From Sequoia sempervirens (taxonomy: Eukaryota > Streptophyta > Pinopsida > Cupressales > Cupressaceae), in NCBI GenBank assembly GCA_007258455.2, contig VDFB02321250.1, positions 124,001-188,000 of the forward strand: a stretch of DNA of 64,000 nucleotides. Reading direction: 5' to 3'. The position numbers were made by a program, and so were the translations under genes. Below the pieces are notes generated by a model. That model was not told where the DNA came from, searched no databases, and saw nothing but the letters and a program-made list of their open reading frames with translations. Within the stretch, counting starts at the first letter, position 1. Each line of letters starts with the position of its first letter. Shown here piece after piece: positions 12,610 to 24,600 of this stretch.

Positions 12610-14220
12610 GTGAAAATTCATGCCATTACAACTACATATGAAATAAGAATAGGAAAAGTAGAGTCATCCAAGAGAGAAGCTGCATTCAAGGTACCAACAA
12701 GGAGAAGGTTGAAGTACCCAAGAAGGACAAGGAAGAAGCCTCCACATCTAAACATGGAGAGATTGATGAGGAAGAAACAAACTTCATCAGAAGATTAAGA
12801 AGAGGCTCCAATAAGTATAGAGGTAAGTTACCCTTCAAGAGCTTGGACTGTGGTAAAGTAGGTCATTTTGTTGTTAAATTCCCTTACAATAAGAAGGATA
12901 ACTCGAAACAACAATTAGAGGGTAAAAAGAAGAAACCCTACTTTTCTAAAAAGAAAAACTTTTAGAAGAAGAGATTATACATTCAAGAGGAAGGTGATCC
13001 ATAAAATGCTATTGATAGTTTCGATGATGAGAAAGTTTGTGCCTTTGTGATGGAAGAAAAATAATTTCTTTTCATGGCAAAAGACTCTGAAGAATAGAAG
13101 AATGGAAAGGTTGAGGATCTTGGTGAAGAAGATGAAGAAGAGGGAGAAGTTGACCTTGAAGGAGAACTCATTTGTGTCCTAGAAGAAATTGATAACCTAA
13201 GAGAAGAGATTGTTATTTTGAAAAAGGAGAATAAGCATCAAAAGAAGCTTGCACAAAAGGAGAATGAGAAGCTAACAAAAAATCTTGATGAATCTAATCA
13301 AATGGTAGTTGGCTTGAAATTACAAGTAGAGGAAGCCAAAATGATTGAATATGTAGTCAAGAGTAAGCTATAATCCAAAGTGGACAAATGTATGCAACTA
13401 GAGGCAAAAATAGTTGCCCTAAGAAAAGAATTGGAAAAGGATAAAGAAAAAATAGAAAAAGGCCTGAAGTTGAAGGGAACTCAAGATTCTTGATGGATTA
13501 TTAAGCACACAAAAGCCTTCTAAAAAATAAAAATCTGGTTTAGGTCTTAAGAAAGGAAAGAGTACTTTTACCAATGCATCTACAAAATTGTATGAGAGAT
13601 TTAGAGCAGAAGAAAAGGCTAGCACAAACGGTGAGAAATATTGCAAGGAGAGAACTTCTGAAGAGGAAAAGAAGACTACTAAGATGAAGAATGTTGAGGA
13701 GGAAAAGAAGCATGTTGCAGACAAGAAAAACTACCAATCAATTCCTAATCATCAGAAGAAGAGGCAAAACATAAGAAGAATTGATACTGATGGATTCACA
13801 TGAGGGAGAGATTTGAAGAAGCCAAGACAAAGAAGAACCCCTCATCCTGCTCAAGGAAATGCTATGACTGGGTACTCTTCATACTTTTATGGCTACTATT
13901 ATACATGTAATAAATTTGATCATAGGGCTAGAGAATGTAGAGTTGTTCTTAAAAGGAGTACAAATTTTGTAAGCAATAATCCATTTTCTCCTTTAGCAAA
14001 TATGATTATAATGTGTTACAATCGTAGCAATTATGGTCATATAGCTAAGAATTTTAGAACAAAATTTATAAGATCAAATATGCAAACTGATAAAAAGAAA
14101 AACACACCCAAAGTAAACCAAGAATCTAAAGTTCATGAAGAAAGGAAGAAAAGGTAGAAAATAAATCTAATAAGGTGTGGAAGGAAAAAGATCAGAATCC
14201 CACACAATCAATGATTGTAT
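12610..14220 (+). pseudogene. copia C gag: coiled coil and three damaged zinc knuckles
   Basis: The end of the UBN2 domain is followed by ETNFIRRLRRGSNKYRGKL and a first knuckle (SLDCGKVGHFVVKF, near 12840) that has lost two Cys. A heptad-rich coiled coil follows at about 13160-13480 (IDNLREEIVILKKEN), then a basic, lysine-rich linker. Two more knuckles, near 13890 (YYTCNKFDHRAREC) and 14020 (CYNRSNYGHIAKNF), have each lost one or two ligands. Several stops and frame changes break the gene. Loss of Cys in all three knuckles suggests RNA packaging function is gone. Confidence 0.75.
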
Positions 14221-14239
14221 AAAGTGCTCTTCATGCAAA

Positions 14240-17200
14240 GAAACAAAATTTATGGGTAATTGATAGTGGGTGTTCTAAACATATGACTGAGGACAAGAGA
14301 AAATTCATCCAACTTAAGAAAAGTAAGGAAGGATCAGTCAGTTCAAGTGACAACATTGTTGTAAAAATTTGTGGTAAAGGAACAATAGGCATAGAAGGTA
14401 AATTACCTACAAAAGATGTCCTTTTTGTTGAAGGTTTGAAGCACAACCTACTGAGTGTGAGTCAGATGTCTGACAATGGTTATAAGTCACATTTAATTCA
14501 AAAGGATGAAAAATTAGGAAAAATGGAAAGACAATTACACAAGGAGTAAGAACTGGTAGCAACCTTTGCAATCTCAGTGAAGTAAAAGGTCAGAATTGTC
14601 TGATAAGACAAGTAGATGAGAGTTAGTTGTGGCATAGGAGAATGGGGCATGTTAATTTTGATAATTTGGTGAAAGTAAGCTCAAAGGGATTGGTAAGGCA
14701 CATGCCTAAGATAACTAAGCTTGCAAACACCACTTGTAGAGAATGTCAAACAAGCAAGCAAACAAGGGTCAAATCTTAGACAAGAGAATACTCAACTACA
14801 AAGCCCTTGCAATTAGTTCATACCGATTTGTGTGGTCCTACAAAGACAAGAGGATTGAAAGGTGAAAGATACTTCATGTTGTTGATTGATGACTATTCAA
14901 GAATGACATGGGCAACCTTTCTAAAAGACAAGTCACAAGCATTTGAAAGATTCAAGATATTTAGAAGGATGGTTGAAAAAGATATTAGCAGAAGAATCAA
15001 ATGCTTAAGATCAGATAGAGGTGGAGAATTTACATCAAGTGAATTCATTGAATATTGTGAGAAGCATGGAATCAAAAGGCAATATTCTGCACCAAGAACT
15101 CCACAACAAAATGTAGTAGTTGAGAGAAATAATAGAACGGTTAAGGAGATGCCCAGAACAATGTTGAATGAGGCCAAATTAGCAAATGTATATTGGAGAG
15201 AGGCAGTTCATATTGCAGTTATATCATGAATAGAGTTCAAATTAGAGAAAATAATGATAAGACCCCATATGAACTATGGTACGGTAAACTTGCATATGTC
15301 AAGTATTTTAAAGTGTTTGGTAGCAAGTGCTACATCAAAAGAGAAGAAGACAATATGGGAAGCTTTGATTCTAGATGTGATGAAGGAATATTTCTTAGAT
15401 ATTCCACCCAAAGCAAGGCTTACAAATGTTATAAAAAAAGGATGCACGAGATTGTAGAAATCATCAATGTCAAGATTGATGAGGATCTAAAACATGTCAA
15501 ATTAGATAGAGAACTTTGAAGATAAGTCAAAATATGAAGAAGAGATTACTGATGAAGAGCAAGAAGAAGAAGAGAATGAAAAAGTGCCTACAAAATATAT
15601 TCAAAAGGATCACCTTGCAAATCAATAATTGGTAATAAAAATGAAGGTGTTCAGACAAGGAGAAGAATTGCAAAGAACAAGGAAAAAGTAAATTTTTCTC
15701 TCATCATAGATTGAACCAAAAAGCTATGCTAAGGCCAACAAGGATGAGAGCTGGATATAAGCCATGGAAGAAGAACTGAATCACATTTAAAAAAAAAAAA
15801 AACGTGGAATTGGTTCCTAGAGCCCCAAGAAAAAATGTGATAGGTACTAAATGGGTCTTTAGAAACAAGCTCAATGAGGATGGAGTTATAGTAAGGAACA
15901 AAGAAATATTGGTGCGCAAGGGATATGCTCAAGTTGAAGGCATAGACTTTGAAGAAACATTTGCACTTGTTGCAAGATTAGAGGTAATAAGGATGTTTCT
16001 TGCATTTTCAGTTTATAAAGGATTTAAAGTCTATCAGATGGATGTAAAATCTGCTTTTCTCAATGAAAACCATGAAGAAGAAGTCTACATAGAACAACCA
16101 AAAAAATTTCAGCTATTAGAAGAAGAAGATTATTTTTGTAGACTGAGAAAAATCATTGTATGGTCTAAACCGAGCACCTAGGGCATGGTATTCAAGGTTG
16201 GACCAGTATCTACAACAACAAGGATTCAAAACAAGTTGTGCAGACAATAATTTATACTTAAAATAAGAAGATTTGAATATGATTATTGTTGTTGTTTATG
16301 TGGATGATATTATATTTGGTGGTAGCAATGACAAGATGTGTAAATTATTTGCTACACAAATGCAAGATGAATTTGAAATGTCAATGCTAGGAGAACTGTC
16401 ATTTTTCCTCAATTTACAGATTGCACAAACAGATGATGGGATATTTATATCTCAAACTAAGTATGCTAAGGAAATGCTTAAAAAATTTGGCATGGAAGAT
16501 AGCAAACCAGTTAGTACCCCCATGATAACCGGATGTAAATTGAACAAACCAGATGAGTCCCCAAATGCGAATTAGACAATGTGTAGGTCAATTATTGGAA
16601 GCTTGTTATACTTAACTACATCAATACCAAACATTATGCAAGTTGTATGTATGGTTGCAAGGTTTCAAGATACTCCTAAGGATTCTCATGTCAACACAAT
16701 AAAAAGAATTTTCAGATAATCAAAAGCACTGTTGACTATGGACTATGGTATCCCAAGAGCAAATATTTCAATCTAACTGCATATACATATGTTGATTGGG
16801 TTGGAAGTGCAGATGATAGAAGAAGCACTAGTGGTGGAGCATTATTTTTGGGTGATAAACTTGTTTCATGGATGAGAAAAAAGCAAGAATTTTTCACTCT
16901 TCCTATAGTAGAAGTTGAATATATAGCAACAACAACATGTACTCAGGTTTTATGGATGAAGTAGACACTTAAAGAAATCAAGGTTGAGTACAAAGAACCT
17001 ATCTATATTCTTTGTGATAATTCAAGTGCAATTAACATCTCAAATAATTTGCATTCTAGGAAAAAGCACATATCAATCAGGTATCACTTCATTAGAGAGA
17101 AGGTTGTAGGTAAGGAAGTCACCATGGAGTATGTTCCAACCAAAGATCAAGTGGCAGACATATTTACCAAGCCTCTTCCCAAGGAACAATTTGAATATCT

Positions 17201-17243
17201 AAGGAAAAAGTTGGGAGTAATTGCTCCCACATCATATCACTAA
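14240..17243 (+). pseudogene. copia C pol (protease, integrase, RT, RNase H)
   Basis: The protease keeps its active-site motif (WVIDSGCSKHMT, near 14260). The integrase keeps the zinc ligands (WHRRMGHVNF near 14630; TTCRECQTSK near 14730) and all three acids: HTDLCGP (14819), LRSDRGGEF (about 15005) and the Glu in VVVERNNRT (about 15115). RT begins at 15804, has the QMDVKSAFLNE motif (about 16035) and an intact YVDDIIFGG (about 16300). RNase H has DDRRSTSGGAL (about 16815) and DNSSAINIS (about 17020), ending ADIFTKPLPKEQFEYLRKKL before the stop at 17243. Catalytic residues are largely intact, but stops and frameshifts separate the segments. Confidence 0.87.
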
Positions 17244-17267
17244 ATTTTAGTGATAGGTAATGGATCC

Positions 17268-17551
17268 AGGGGGAGCTTCATGGATATTTCTTTCATCCTT
17301 GGATATGAAGGAACAATCAAGTCAGGTAAACCTGGTTTTACAAATTTCTAACAACTTGATGGTTGCAAATTTATGGATCTTTTCTTTCTCTTTGAATGGT
17401 AAGTCAAAGGTAGAGTATAATTGTTTGGTCAAATGGTATGACCCTTTGCCATTGATGTCAAAGGGGGAGAATTTGTGCAAATGCTCATACAATCGAACAA
17501 GGAGGAGAATTTCAAGAAAATGCTTTGATGGAAGATATGTTTAAGGGGGAG
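17268..17551 (+). other. Repeated polypurine tracts at the 3' end of copia C
   Basis: Three purine tracts lie within 285 bp downstream of pol: AGGGGGAG at 17268-17275, AAAGGGGGAGA at 17460-17470 and AAGGGGGAG at 17543-17551. Such tracts prime plus-strand DNA synthesis in LTR elements, normally just before the 3' LTR. Repetition of the tract is a known mark of Sireviruses. The 3' LTR should begin after one of them, for example TGTGCAAATG just after the second, but I cannot fix its ends. Confidence 0.6.
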
Positions 17552-19860
17552 TTATTTTGTATGTGCACTCATAAAGTCAAATGCACACTACCATTGTGTC
17601 TAAAAAGGCTCGAGAAACAAAAAAATACCTTTCATTTAATTGATTTCAGTAATTTTCATTTTTTACAAATTTTTGGGCCTTTGTTCCTATTTTACAAAAA
17701 GTTATAAATAATTGTTTTTTTTAGTGGAGGGCCAATTTGACCCTTTTCCCATCTACCCATTGGGTAGAAAATTTTCTCTTTGTGATATTTTTTGCTATTT
17801 TTGGTCTATTTACAGTCTTACAAAAAAGATTAGCCTATTTTGGCATGTTTGCAAGTTAAAAATATTTTTTTGTTGCAAGAATTTTTGTGGAAACAAATTT
17901 ACCCATTTCAATAATTCATGTGTTTTTGGTTACATTGTTTCTTTTGGTTCGTGGTTCATCACCAACACCCATGTCATAGCCTCAAAAGAGCCCTCTATTG
18001 GGAATTCATCTATTGGGAATTCATCCAACGTTCCCCTCACATCTTTTATGTGACTTCTAAATAGCTCATAACTAGTCGCTCACTCTACACAACAATTATT
18101 GAAGTTGCAGGAAACGTCACTAGTATTCAAGCCTTAAAAGGGATTTATAGCAAATTATTTGTAGCTCAGAATTTTTTTAAAGTGGCCTCCACTATTAATT
18201 GCACCCTCTATACAAGTACCTTCACCTCTGTCATCTCCCATGCGCAACCAACAAATAAAGTCATGGATCTTTTGAGTAGGTGACTGACTGGAACAATGGC
18301 AATGTGGAGTTTCTTATATTTTTTTTGGTTTCAATCATAAGAAATTTTACAGTGTAGAATAAACACAAAAAATAATAAGAACAAAGTTAACATAGTATTT
18401 ACGTGGAAACCCTAGTAAAATTATACCAAGAAAAAAAACATGAGAAAAGATCTTTCGCATTTTATTTCTCAAGAAATTTGCAATTACAACAACCTTCAAA
18501 AGTTTTAGAAAACATTTCAACAAAGTATAAGAAATCCAAGTTGCAAAGTCCTTATCAAACAAAACTTTCCAAAAATAGAAAGTGTGACTCATACAACTAC
18601 ATGTCGAACATTTGTCAGAACTACCAAAAATAAAGATTCCCTTATCAAAACTACGATAACCCCTTGGGACCCCTTGTTATTTCAACCTTCGGTTGTATAG
18701 TAGGCCTTCAACCGCACTAGGCGCATACTTGAAGCACTAGCTAGATATCAATGTCAACTATTTGTCACTGCTGGAATAACAATAAAATTGACTTCATATT
18801 CCAAAATCAACAACCTTTCACAAGTCTCAACTTGCTCCAATTTCCCATGTAGGGCCATCCACATCACCATCTTTCCCACATAGTCTACAACATCAAAGGC
18901 TCGGAGGTTAAATGTTGGATGTTGATTGATATTTGTTGTTGGTATAACTCTCACAGAGTATTGGTTAAGGGTCTCAATTAAGGTATGAATTCTCCAACAT
19001 CCATGCCTAGCTTCATACCCCATGCGACTTGCCCCATCATTGCGTAGAGTAAAGGAAAAGTCTTCTTCAATCCCTCTGAACCAACCACATCATCCCCACA
19101 TTTTTCAAGAGACTACAATTTTATGATTTAATTTGCACCACCTCATGCCATATACCTACCATATTTGTGCCCTCTAATATGAACTGGTCAAAGCACTTGA
19201 TATCCAAACTTGGTCTCCTCTACAATCGACCTCAACAGTAACTTTTATTGTTTACAATTAATCTCAATATTTATTGTACCATTAATTGTATGCTAATTGT
19301 TAGAATGTTGTTGTAACCATGATATTTTTGCTAACCATAACATTTGATGTTGACCACCTGTGGTCAAGATTTGACATCAAATAACTTTTAAGTGCTTGTA
19401 AAGGGGGCCTTTTTTCATTTTTGCATAACTTGCAAATGGGGGGTGTTTTTTCAAGTGTAAATAGTCGTTAGAAAGTTGGTTCTGTCGCCAACATGTTAAC
19501 ATCAAGATATTTTTGATTTAATGTTGTTTTTAATAGAAAATTTTAACCTCCAAGTCATATTTTGTAAGCAAATTTTGACAAGGCATAACTTTCACCCCGC
19601 TTATCAAAATTTTGCAAACTTTTTTATTTCTATCAAAATTTTGCAAGGAATCTAATTTTGCATGTAAAATAAAGATTCATACTACCCATTTTTCCAAAAT
19701 TTGTAAAAATTGTCGTGCATTATAAATGGTCAATTTGGCATCCAATCTTCATAACTTGTAAAATTATCTTGCACATTATTCTCAGGGGCTATAATCCATA
19801 CTAATCATTTTTGGGGGGCTCTCTAAATTAAGGGGGCAATATAGACCTATTTTTTATTTT
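17552..19860. other. Non-coding stretch, probably LTR remains
   Basis: The first part should hold the 3' LTR of copia C. At 18340-18420 the minus strand resembles the end of a copia LTR (AGGGTTTCCACGTAAATAC), suggesting a separate minus-strand LTR remnant. A minus-strand frame of 89 codons at 19023-18754 is open, but I recognise no domain in it. No other gene is visible. Confidence 0.4.
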
Positions 19861-19867
19861 CAATTTA

Positions 19868-21237
19868 TTGGTTCATATGATCATGTCTCTCACACTAAAT
19901 CTCGTCCATTTGAGTATTCTTTGTAATCCTCCTAATAAATGGAAAATCAAATGTGGATATTATGGAAAGAAAAGGAATACAATAGAAGAATTTCAATTTC
20001 ATCAAATTGAAGAAATGGAGAAAATTCTTCTTAATCATGGTATTGCAATACCTGATCCTCTAGTTCCAACACATGCAAAAACATCATCCAGTCTCACTCA
20101 GACATCTTGTGAGACAACATCATAATTTGGGGATGAAAAATGTAGTCAAATGGCTTGCTTTGAGATCTCATCTCCCATATCACCCGTTGCTACATATGAA
20201 TCTGGTGTTGACTCATTCATGAGTTCCACATATTCTTGCATCTAGTCATTGTTATCATCATTTTGGATCCACCATATTGGGATGCATATCTACCAAACAT
20301 TACATCCATGTTTGTAGAATCCCACCTTGTAGATTTCAATGATAGTATTGACGACATTTAGTCTTCTCTTTGATGTTAGCTTTGATGAAGTTACATCACC
20401 ATTACCATCTTTGGATATTGCTCTTACCTCACCTACATTAACTTATATTATGATAGATTGTGCATAAATTCATGAGTTGACCTATCCAATGCAGTTATCA
20501 TCATCTACAATAGTACCAAATTCTCATCGATCCAAATATCACCATACATTCATGGTCCCTATTCTTGAATCACATATGGTACTTGATCCATCATATCAAC
20601 ATCCATCACACATCAACATTGGCTTGAATATATTTGATCAACATTTGAAGGAATCATTAGAATAATTTCATTCTTTGGATCATGTGCATAATTTAGAGGC
20701 CTTTATCTTACTTCCTATATATTCCTATTCAGAATGAGAAGTTATTTTGCATATATTTGTGGTGTTGTTTCTGCCCAAGGGGAGAAATGTTATTCAAAGA
20801 TCATGGATCATCTTCAAATTCTAGTGTCAAGCATCTACCAACACTATAGGAATCATCTTGAGGAAAGGTTGCATGTTTTCTCTTCTACTATCAGCTTTGG
20901 GAGGAAGTATTTCCTCACATGAAGTTCATGACTTGTACATTTTTTGGGGGGTCACATAGACCTTCTCTCTTTCCTCTTATGGGGGGAACATCCATTGTAC
21001 TTTGCACTAGAAATAGTCCTTGGGAGGTCAACATGAGTTCTCCATCTATCACTTCTTCACTTGTAAACATTTAATTTCATCACATCATTTATTTTTTGGA
21101 GAGGGGTTTTATTTCACACTAGGATTTTCTCCTTTACTCTGCTTTATGAGAAATTTGTACATGAGTACCTAACATGGCCTGGTAGTTTAGACTCATCATT
21201 AGTGCATACATTACTCCCTAAGTTGCACTTAAGGGGG
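19868..21237 (+). pseudogene. Decayed internal region of an LTR retroelement
   Basis: The frame at 19868-20125 contains a damaged gag-type zinc knuckle (CGYYGKKRNTIEEF, two ligands lost), followed by a Glu/Gln-rich segment as in LTR-element gag. Later short frames (20477-20665, 20734-20922) are rich in Ser and His and have no clear domain. The region ends at a purine tract directly before an LTR-like start at 21238, which supports reading it as the 3' internal part of an element. Whether it is gypsy, copia or a non-autonomous derivative cannot be told from this sequence. Confidence 0.4.
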
Positions 21238-21621
21238 TGTGTGTGTAAATAGAGTCATTATAATATCTAGTTAGCTAATCAACTTTCTAGTATTGACCTA
21301 TTCACACCTAGCTTAAGTTTACTTAGGTTTATTTTTCCTTTTTCTCACTTCATATGGTTGAAACATGTTTCCTCGTGACTTGAGACACCTATTGACACTT
21401 GCTCACACATTTTTCAAGTGAGTTCACAAGTATCCCATCTTTGGGGGGGTAGTCAGAGTTCCACTCCTACCTTCTCACCTCCTTATCCTTGCCTATATAT
21501 GCAAGGCTTGATCATTGTATTTACACACTCTTTATTGTATATCGATAGATATACTATTGTGATTATTTTTCTCACTTGTGAAAGTTTCTTTTGATCTCTC
21601 TAATCGTGGTATTCTCAAACA
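21238..21621 (+). repeat. Probable 3' LTR (384 bp)
   Basis: A purine tract (AAGGGGG, 21231-21237) is followed directly by TGTGTGTGTAAATAG. The segment ends ATTCTCAAACA at 21621, giving TG...CA termini. It contains a TATA-like CCTATATATGCAAGG near 21493, as expected for an LTR promoter. No second copy is present in the window to confirm the boundaries. Confidence 0.55.
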
Positions 21622-24600
21622 TTGCCATATTGGAGGAAAATGAGTGAAGCATGTGTGTTTCTTTATAATGTTTTTAAAGAAGATAATAAATACTTGTCTT
21701 CTCCTCTTGGTAAAGTTCTCACCCCCAAAGACTTTTTTTTTCACATAAATCTTGTGTAACGTGTTGTTCTCACGTGGTTTGTTAATTTCTTAATTGTTGA
21801 TTTTAATTATTAAATATATTAATGGTATTCTATAATTAAGCATAATTATTTGAATAACATTCAAGAATAGGTATACTTAATTTTAGATTTCCATATTGTA
21901 GTAGTGTATCTTTGTTATCCCATCAATTTTAAGAGAGTGTGTCTAGAGTGAATTCATATTCAAAGGTAGGGAAGGGAAAGAGGAGTGTGATAAATATACT
22001 CATAAAGGAAAGCATGGAAGAATAAGACACAAGGAGAGGGTAGTTAGGGAAGATGTGATAGAGGACTTTACAACATTTTTTTTTTGTAGATTTATACCTA
22101 AGGCTATGGGTAATGAGAATTTAGGAATTAGCTAAGAACATGGATGGCTCACCTTTGTGGGGATCAAAGTGACAATGGATAGACTATTGCTTGAGCCAAA
22201 TCAGTTGATGGGAAAGCAAAATGTCTTTGATATATGGTATAGACCCTAAGTTGTGTCTTTATTGACTATGGCCCTGGGGACATATCTTTTGCATGATGAT
22301 ATTAGTGGTGTGGAAAACTAATCATAATAATTCTTTAATTACCAATTTGGATAGTTTTTTGGTTTAGGCTCAAATGTATGTAGGCTCCATCGAGCAGTGA
22401 AGGAGTTAGCAAGTGAATTAAATTAAAATTATCTTCAAAGTTTGCTTTTAATGTCTCATTATTTTGTTGTGATGAAGATTTAGATGTTGAGTAGGTGAAA
22501 TCTCCACATCCATTATGGGAGAATGGTTGCAATAAACTTAAGTGTCCTATAAAGTAGGCTAGATCTCTGTAATTTACCCCAACTTCATCTTTTATTATTA
22601 AAAGAAACTCATACTAAAAATATTATAGTAGGATATGGTAGGTAATTAAGTATTTTGATGTTGTTTATTGAATGAAAGACTATGCACAATTAGTTCTTTT
22701 GGTGTGTTTTAATGAAATAAAATATTAATACAAATCATTATAGTTTGGAAAATTGGTGGGTATGTGCATATGGTTTTTGTGGACCAAAAACAAGATTATG
22801 AAGGGTTTCAAGTAGTTAGATGTTTCAATAGATTAATGATAGTTATTATTGCATTTATACGAGATATATCATAGATGGGTAGAAGGATTTCTAAATAAAG
22901 TTTGGATAAATGCATATATTTTATGATGGATCTAGTGAAACCTGTGGTTACAAATAATTTGAGCTTTTTCATGTTCTTTTTTGTGGCTCCTAGGTGCCTA
23001 ATTCAGGTATATTAGTAAAAAAGTTAATCAAGCTAGATTAAATTTGATGTTCCATATAACTAAATTGATATAAATAAATTAATATCAACTATTTATAAAT
23101 GAAATATTGATTTATTTATATCAATTGGTTGATATCAATTATCAAGTATTAATTATTGATAATTTGATATATCAATTTATTCCTATCAATCAATTGATAT
23201 ATTGATATATTTATATTAATTGATATAAATAAACTAATATTCCAGTTTTTGAAGAAAAATATATTAAAAAATAAAAATATAAAAATATAAAATTGTACAT
23301 ACATTGATATATAAATCGATATAATTAATATAAAATTATTATAGACTATGTTCCACCAAGTTTTTCGATCAGAATAGTAGGGGATGAGGGGATAGAGGCC
23401 ATTATTTAGGGGATGACTATTAAAAATAGGGAAATTTTTAAAATATAGGAAATTTTAAATATTCATATGGTAACATTAATAAGGAATTCATCGTATACAT
23501 TATAAAACCTTAATACATAACACTAGAGTTGAATTAAGATTTCACATGAGAGTTGACAAATGAATTAACAAAATTCAATTATTTTTATTATCAATATGCA
23601 TATATATTGCATAAAAATTACACAAAATTCCCAAAGGCTGTAAGTTTCAACTATAAAATGATAAACCTTAGAAAATACATGTTGCTACCCCTAATTGACA
23701 TATGCTAACATTGCATCAAAGTCAATTCCAAATTCTATGTCACTACCATTATGAGAAATTACTTGATCCAATGGAACACCAACCAATCCCTCTATGTGTC
23801 TCCTCCTCATCAAACTATGTGGCATATTTAGGATTAGCATCGAAATGTGTGCTTAGAGTTTGATGATACTCGAGGATTTATCAATCCTCAAGTTGCAAGG
23901 TATTGTACATAACCATCAACTTGTCTAATCATAGAGATAAATTAATTATTTATTTTTGTGCTCTCTTGCCTCCTTACTACTCTTCTCTTCTTTTCTCACA
24001 ATTATTCTCCTTCCCTGATTTTTTTTTCACAATATGAAAATTGGAAAAATACACTTATTTTTTATTTTTTGTTGTTAGAGTGGATTTTTTATATTTAGAT
24101 TTAGTGTTAAGGGGTGTGAGGATACTTGTGGAACCTCATCGTTTTTCTTTTAATTTTATGTTTGTTATAATTATATTTTATGTTGACTAGGTTATAAGGG
24201 ATGACTAACCATACTCAAGGTGGCCTTGATGTCCTATGACCATCCTATAAATAATTGGCCATCCCTTAGCATTTCTTGTCTCAAATTGGTAATCCTTGAA
24301 ATGTTTCATTTTAAAAAAAATTAAATATAGGGTGGGGATATTTCCTACTTATCTTGACATCACTAAAATATTCCCTATAAGGGATGAGGTCAAAATATAC
24401 AAAGGACACATCTCAAGGGTACATATTATAGCCAACATTTTTCAATTCTAAAACATATGGATTGTATTATTATATATTTCCTTGTGTGTACATGAAATAT
24501 TGAGCATAAAGAACAAGTTAAAACTTTAATTAATGCATTCTACCCAAAACAAATGTAACACTCAAGATAAAGCATAAAGGTTAGTAAACATGATGAAAAT

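Larger units (their letters stand above)
12610..17551 (+). mobile_element. Ty1/copia retrotransposon C, Sirevirus-like, 5'-truncated
   Basis: Plus-strand copia element starting inside gag: the first recognisable residues (YEIRIGKVESSKREAAFK) belong to the end of the UBN2 domain, and nothing gag-like lies upstream of about 12600. It continues through a gag with a coiled coil and three zinc knuckles, a protease, an integrase with a complete DDE set, an RT with YVDD, and RNase H, ending near 17243. Three purine tracts of the form AGGGGGAG follow. The gag layout and multiple polypurine tracts are the basis for calling it Sirevirus-like. No primer site or 5' LTR was found, and the 3' LTR boundaries are unresolved. 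Confidence 0.82.

Noticed and set aside
18754..19023. Minus-strand 89-codon frame with protein-like composition
   Set aside because: No family recognised, no flanking exons or start context, and it lies among LTR remains. Kept only as a remark in the region entry.
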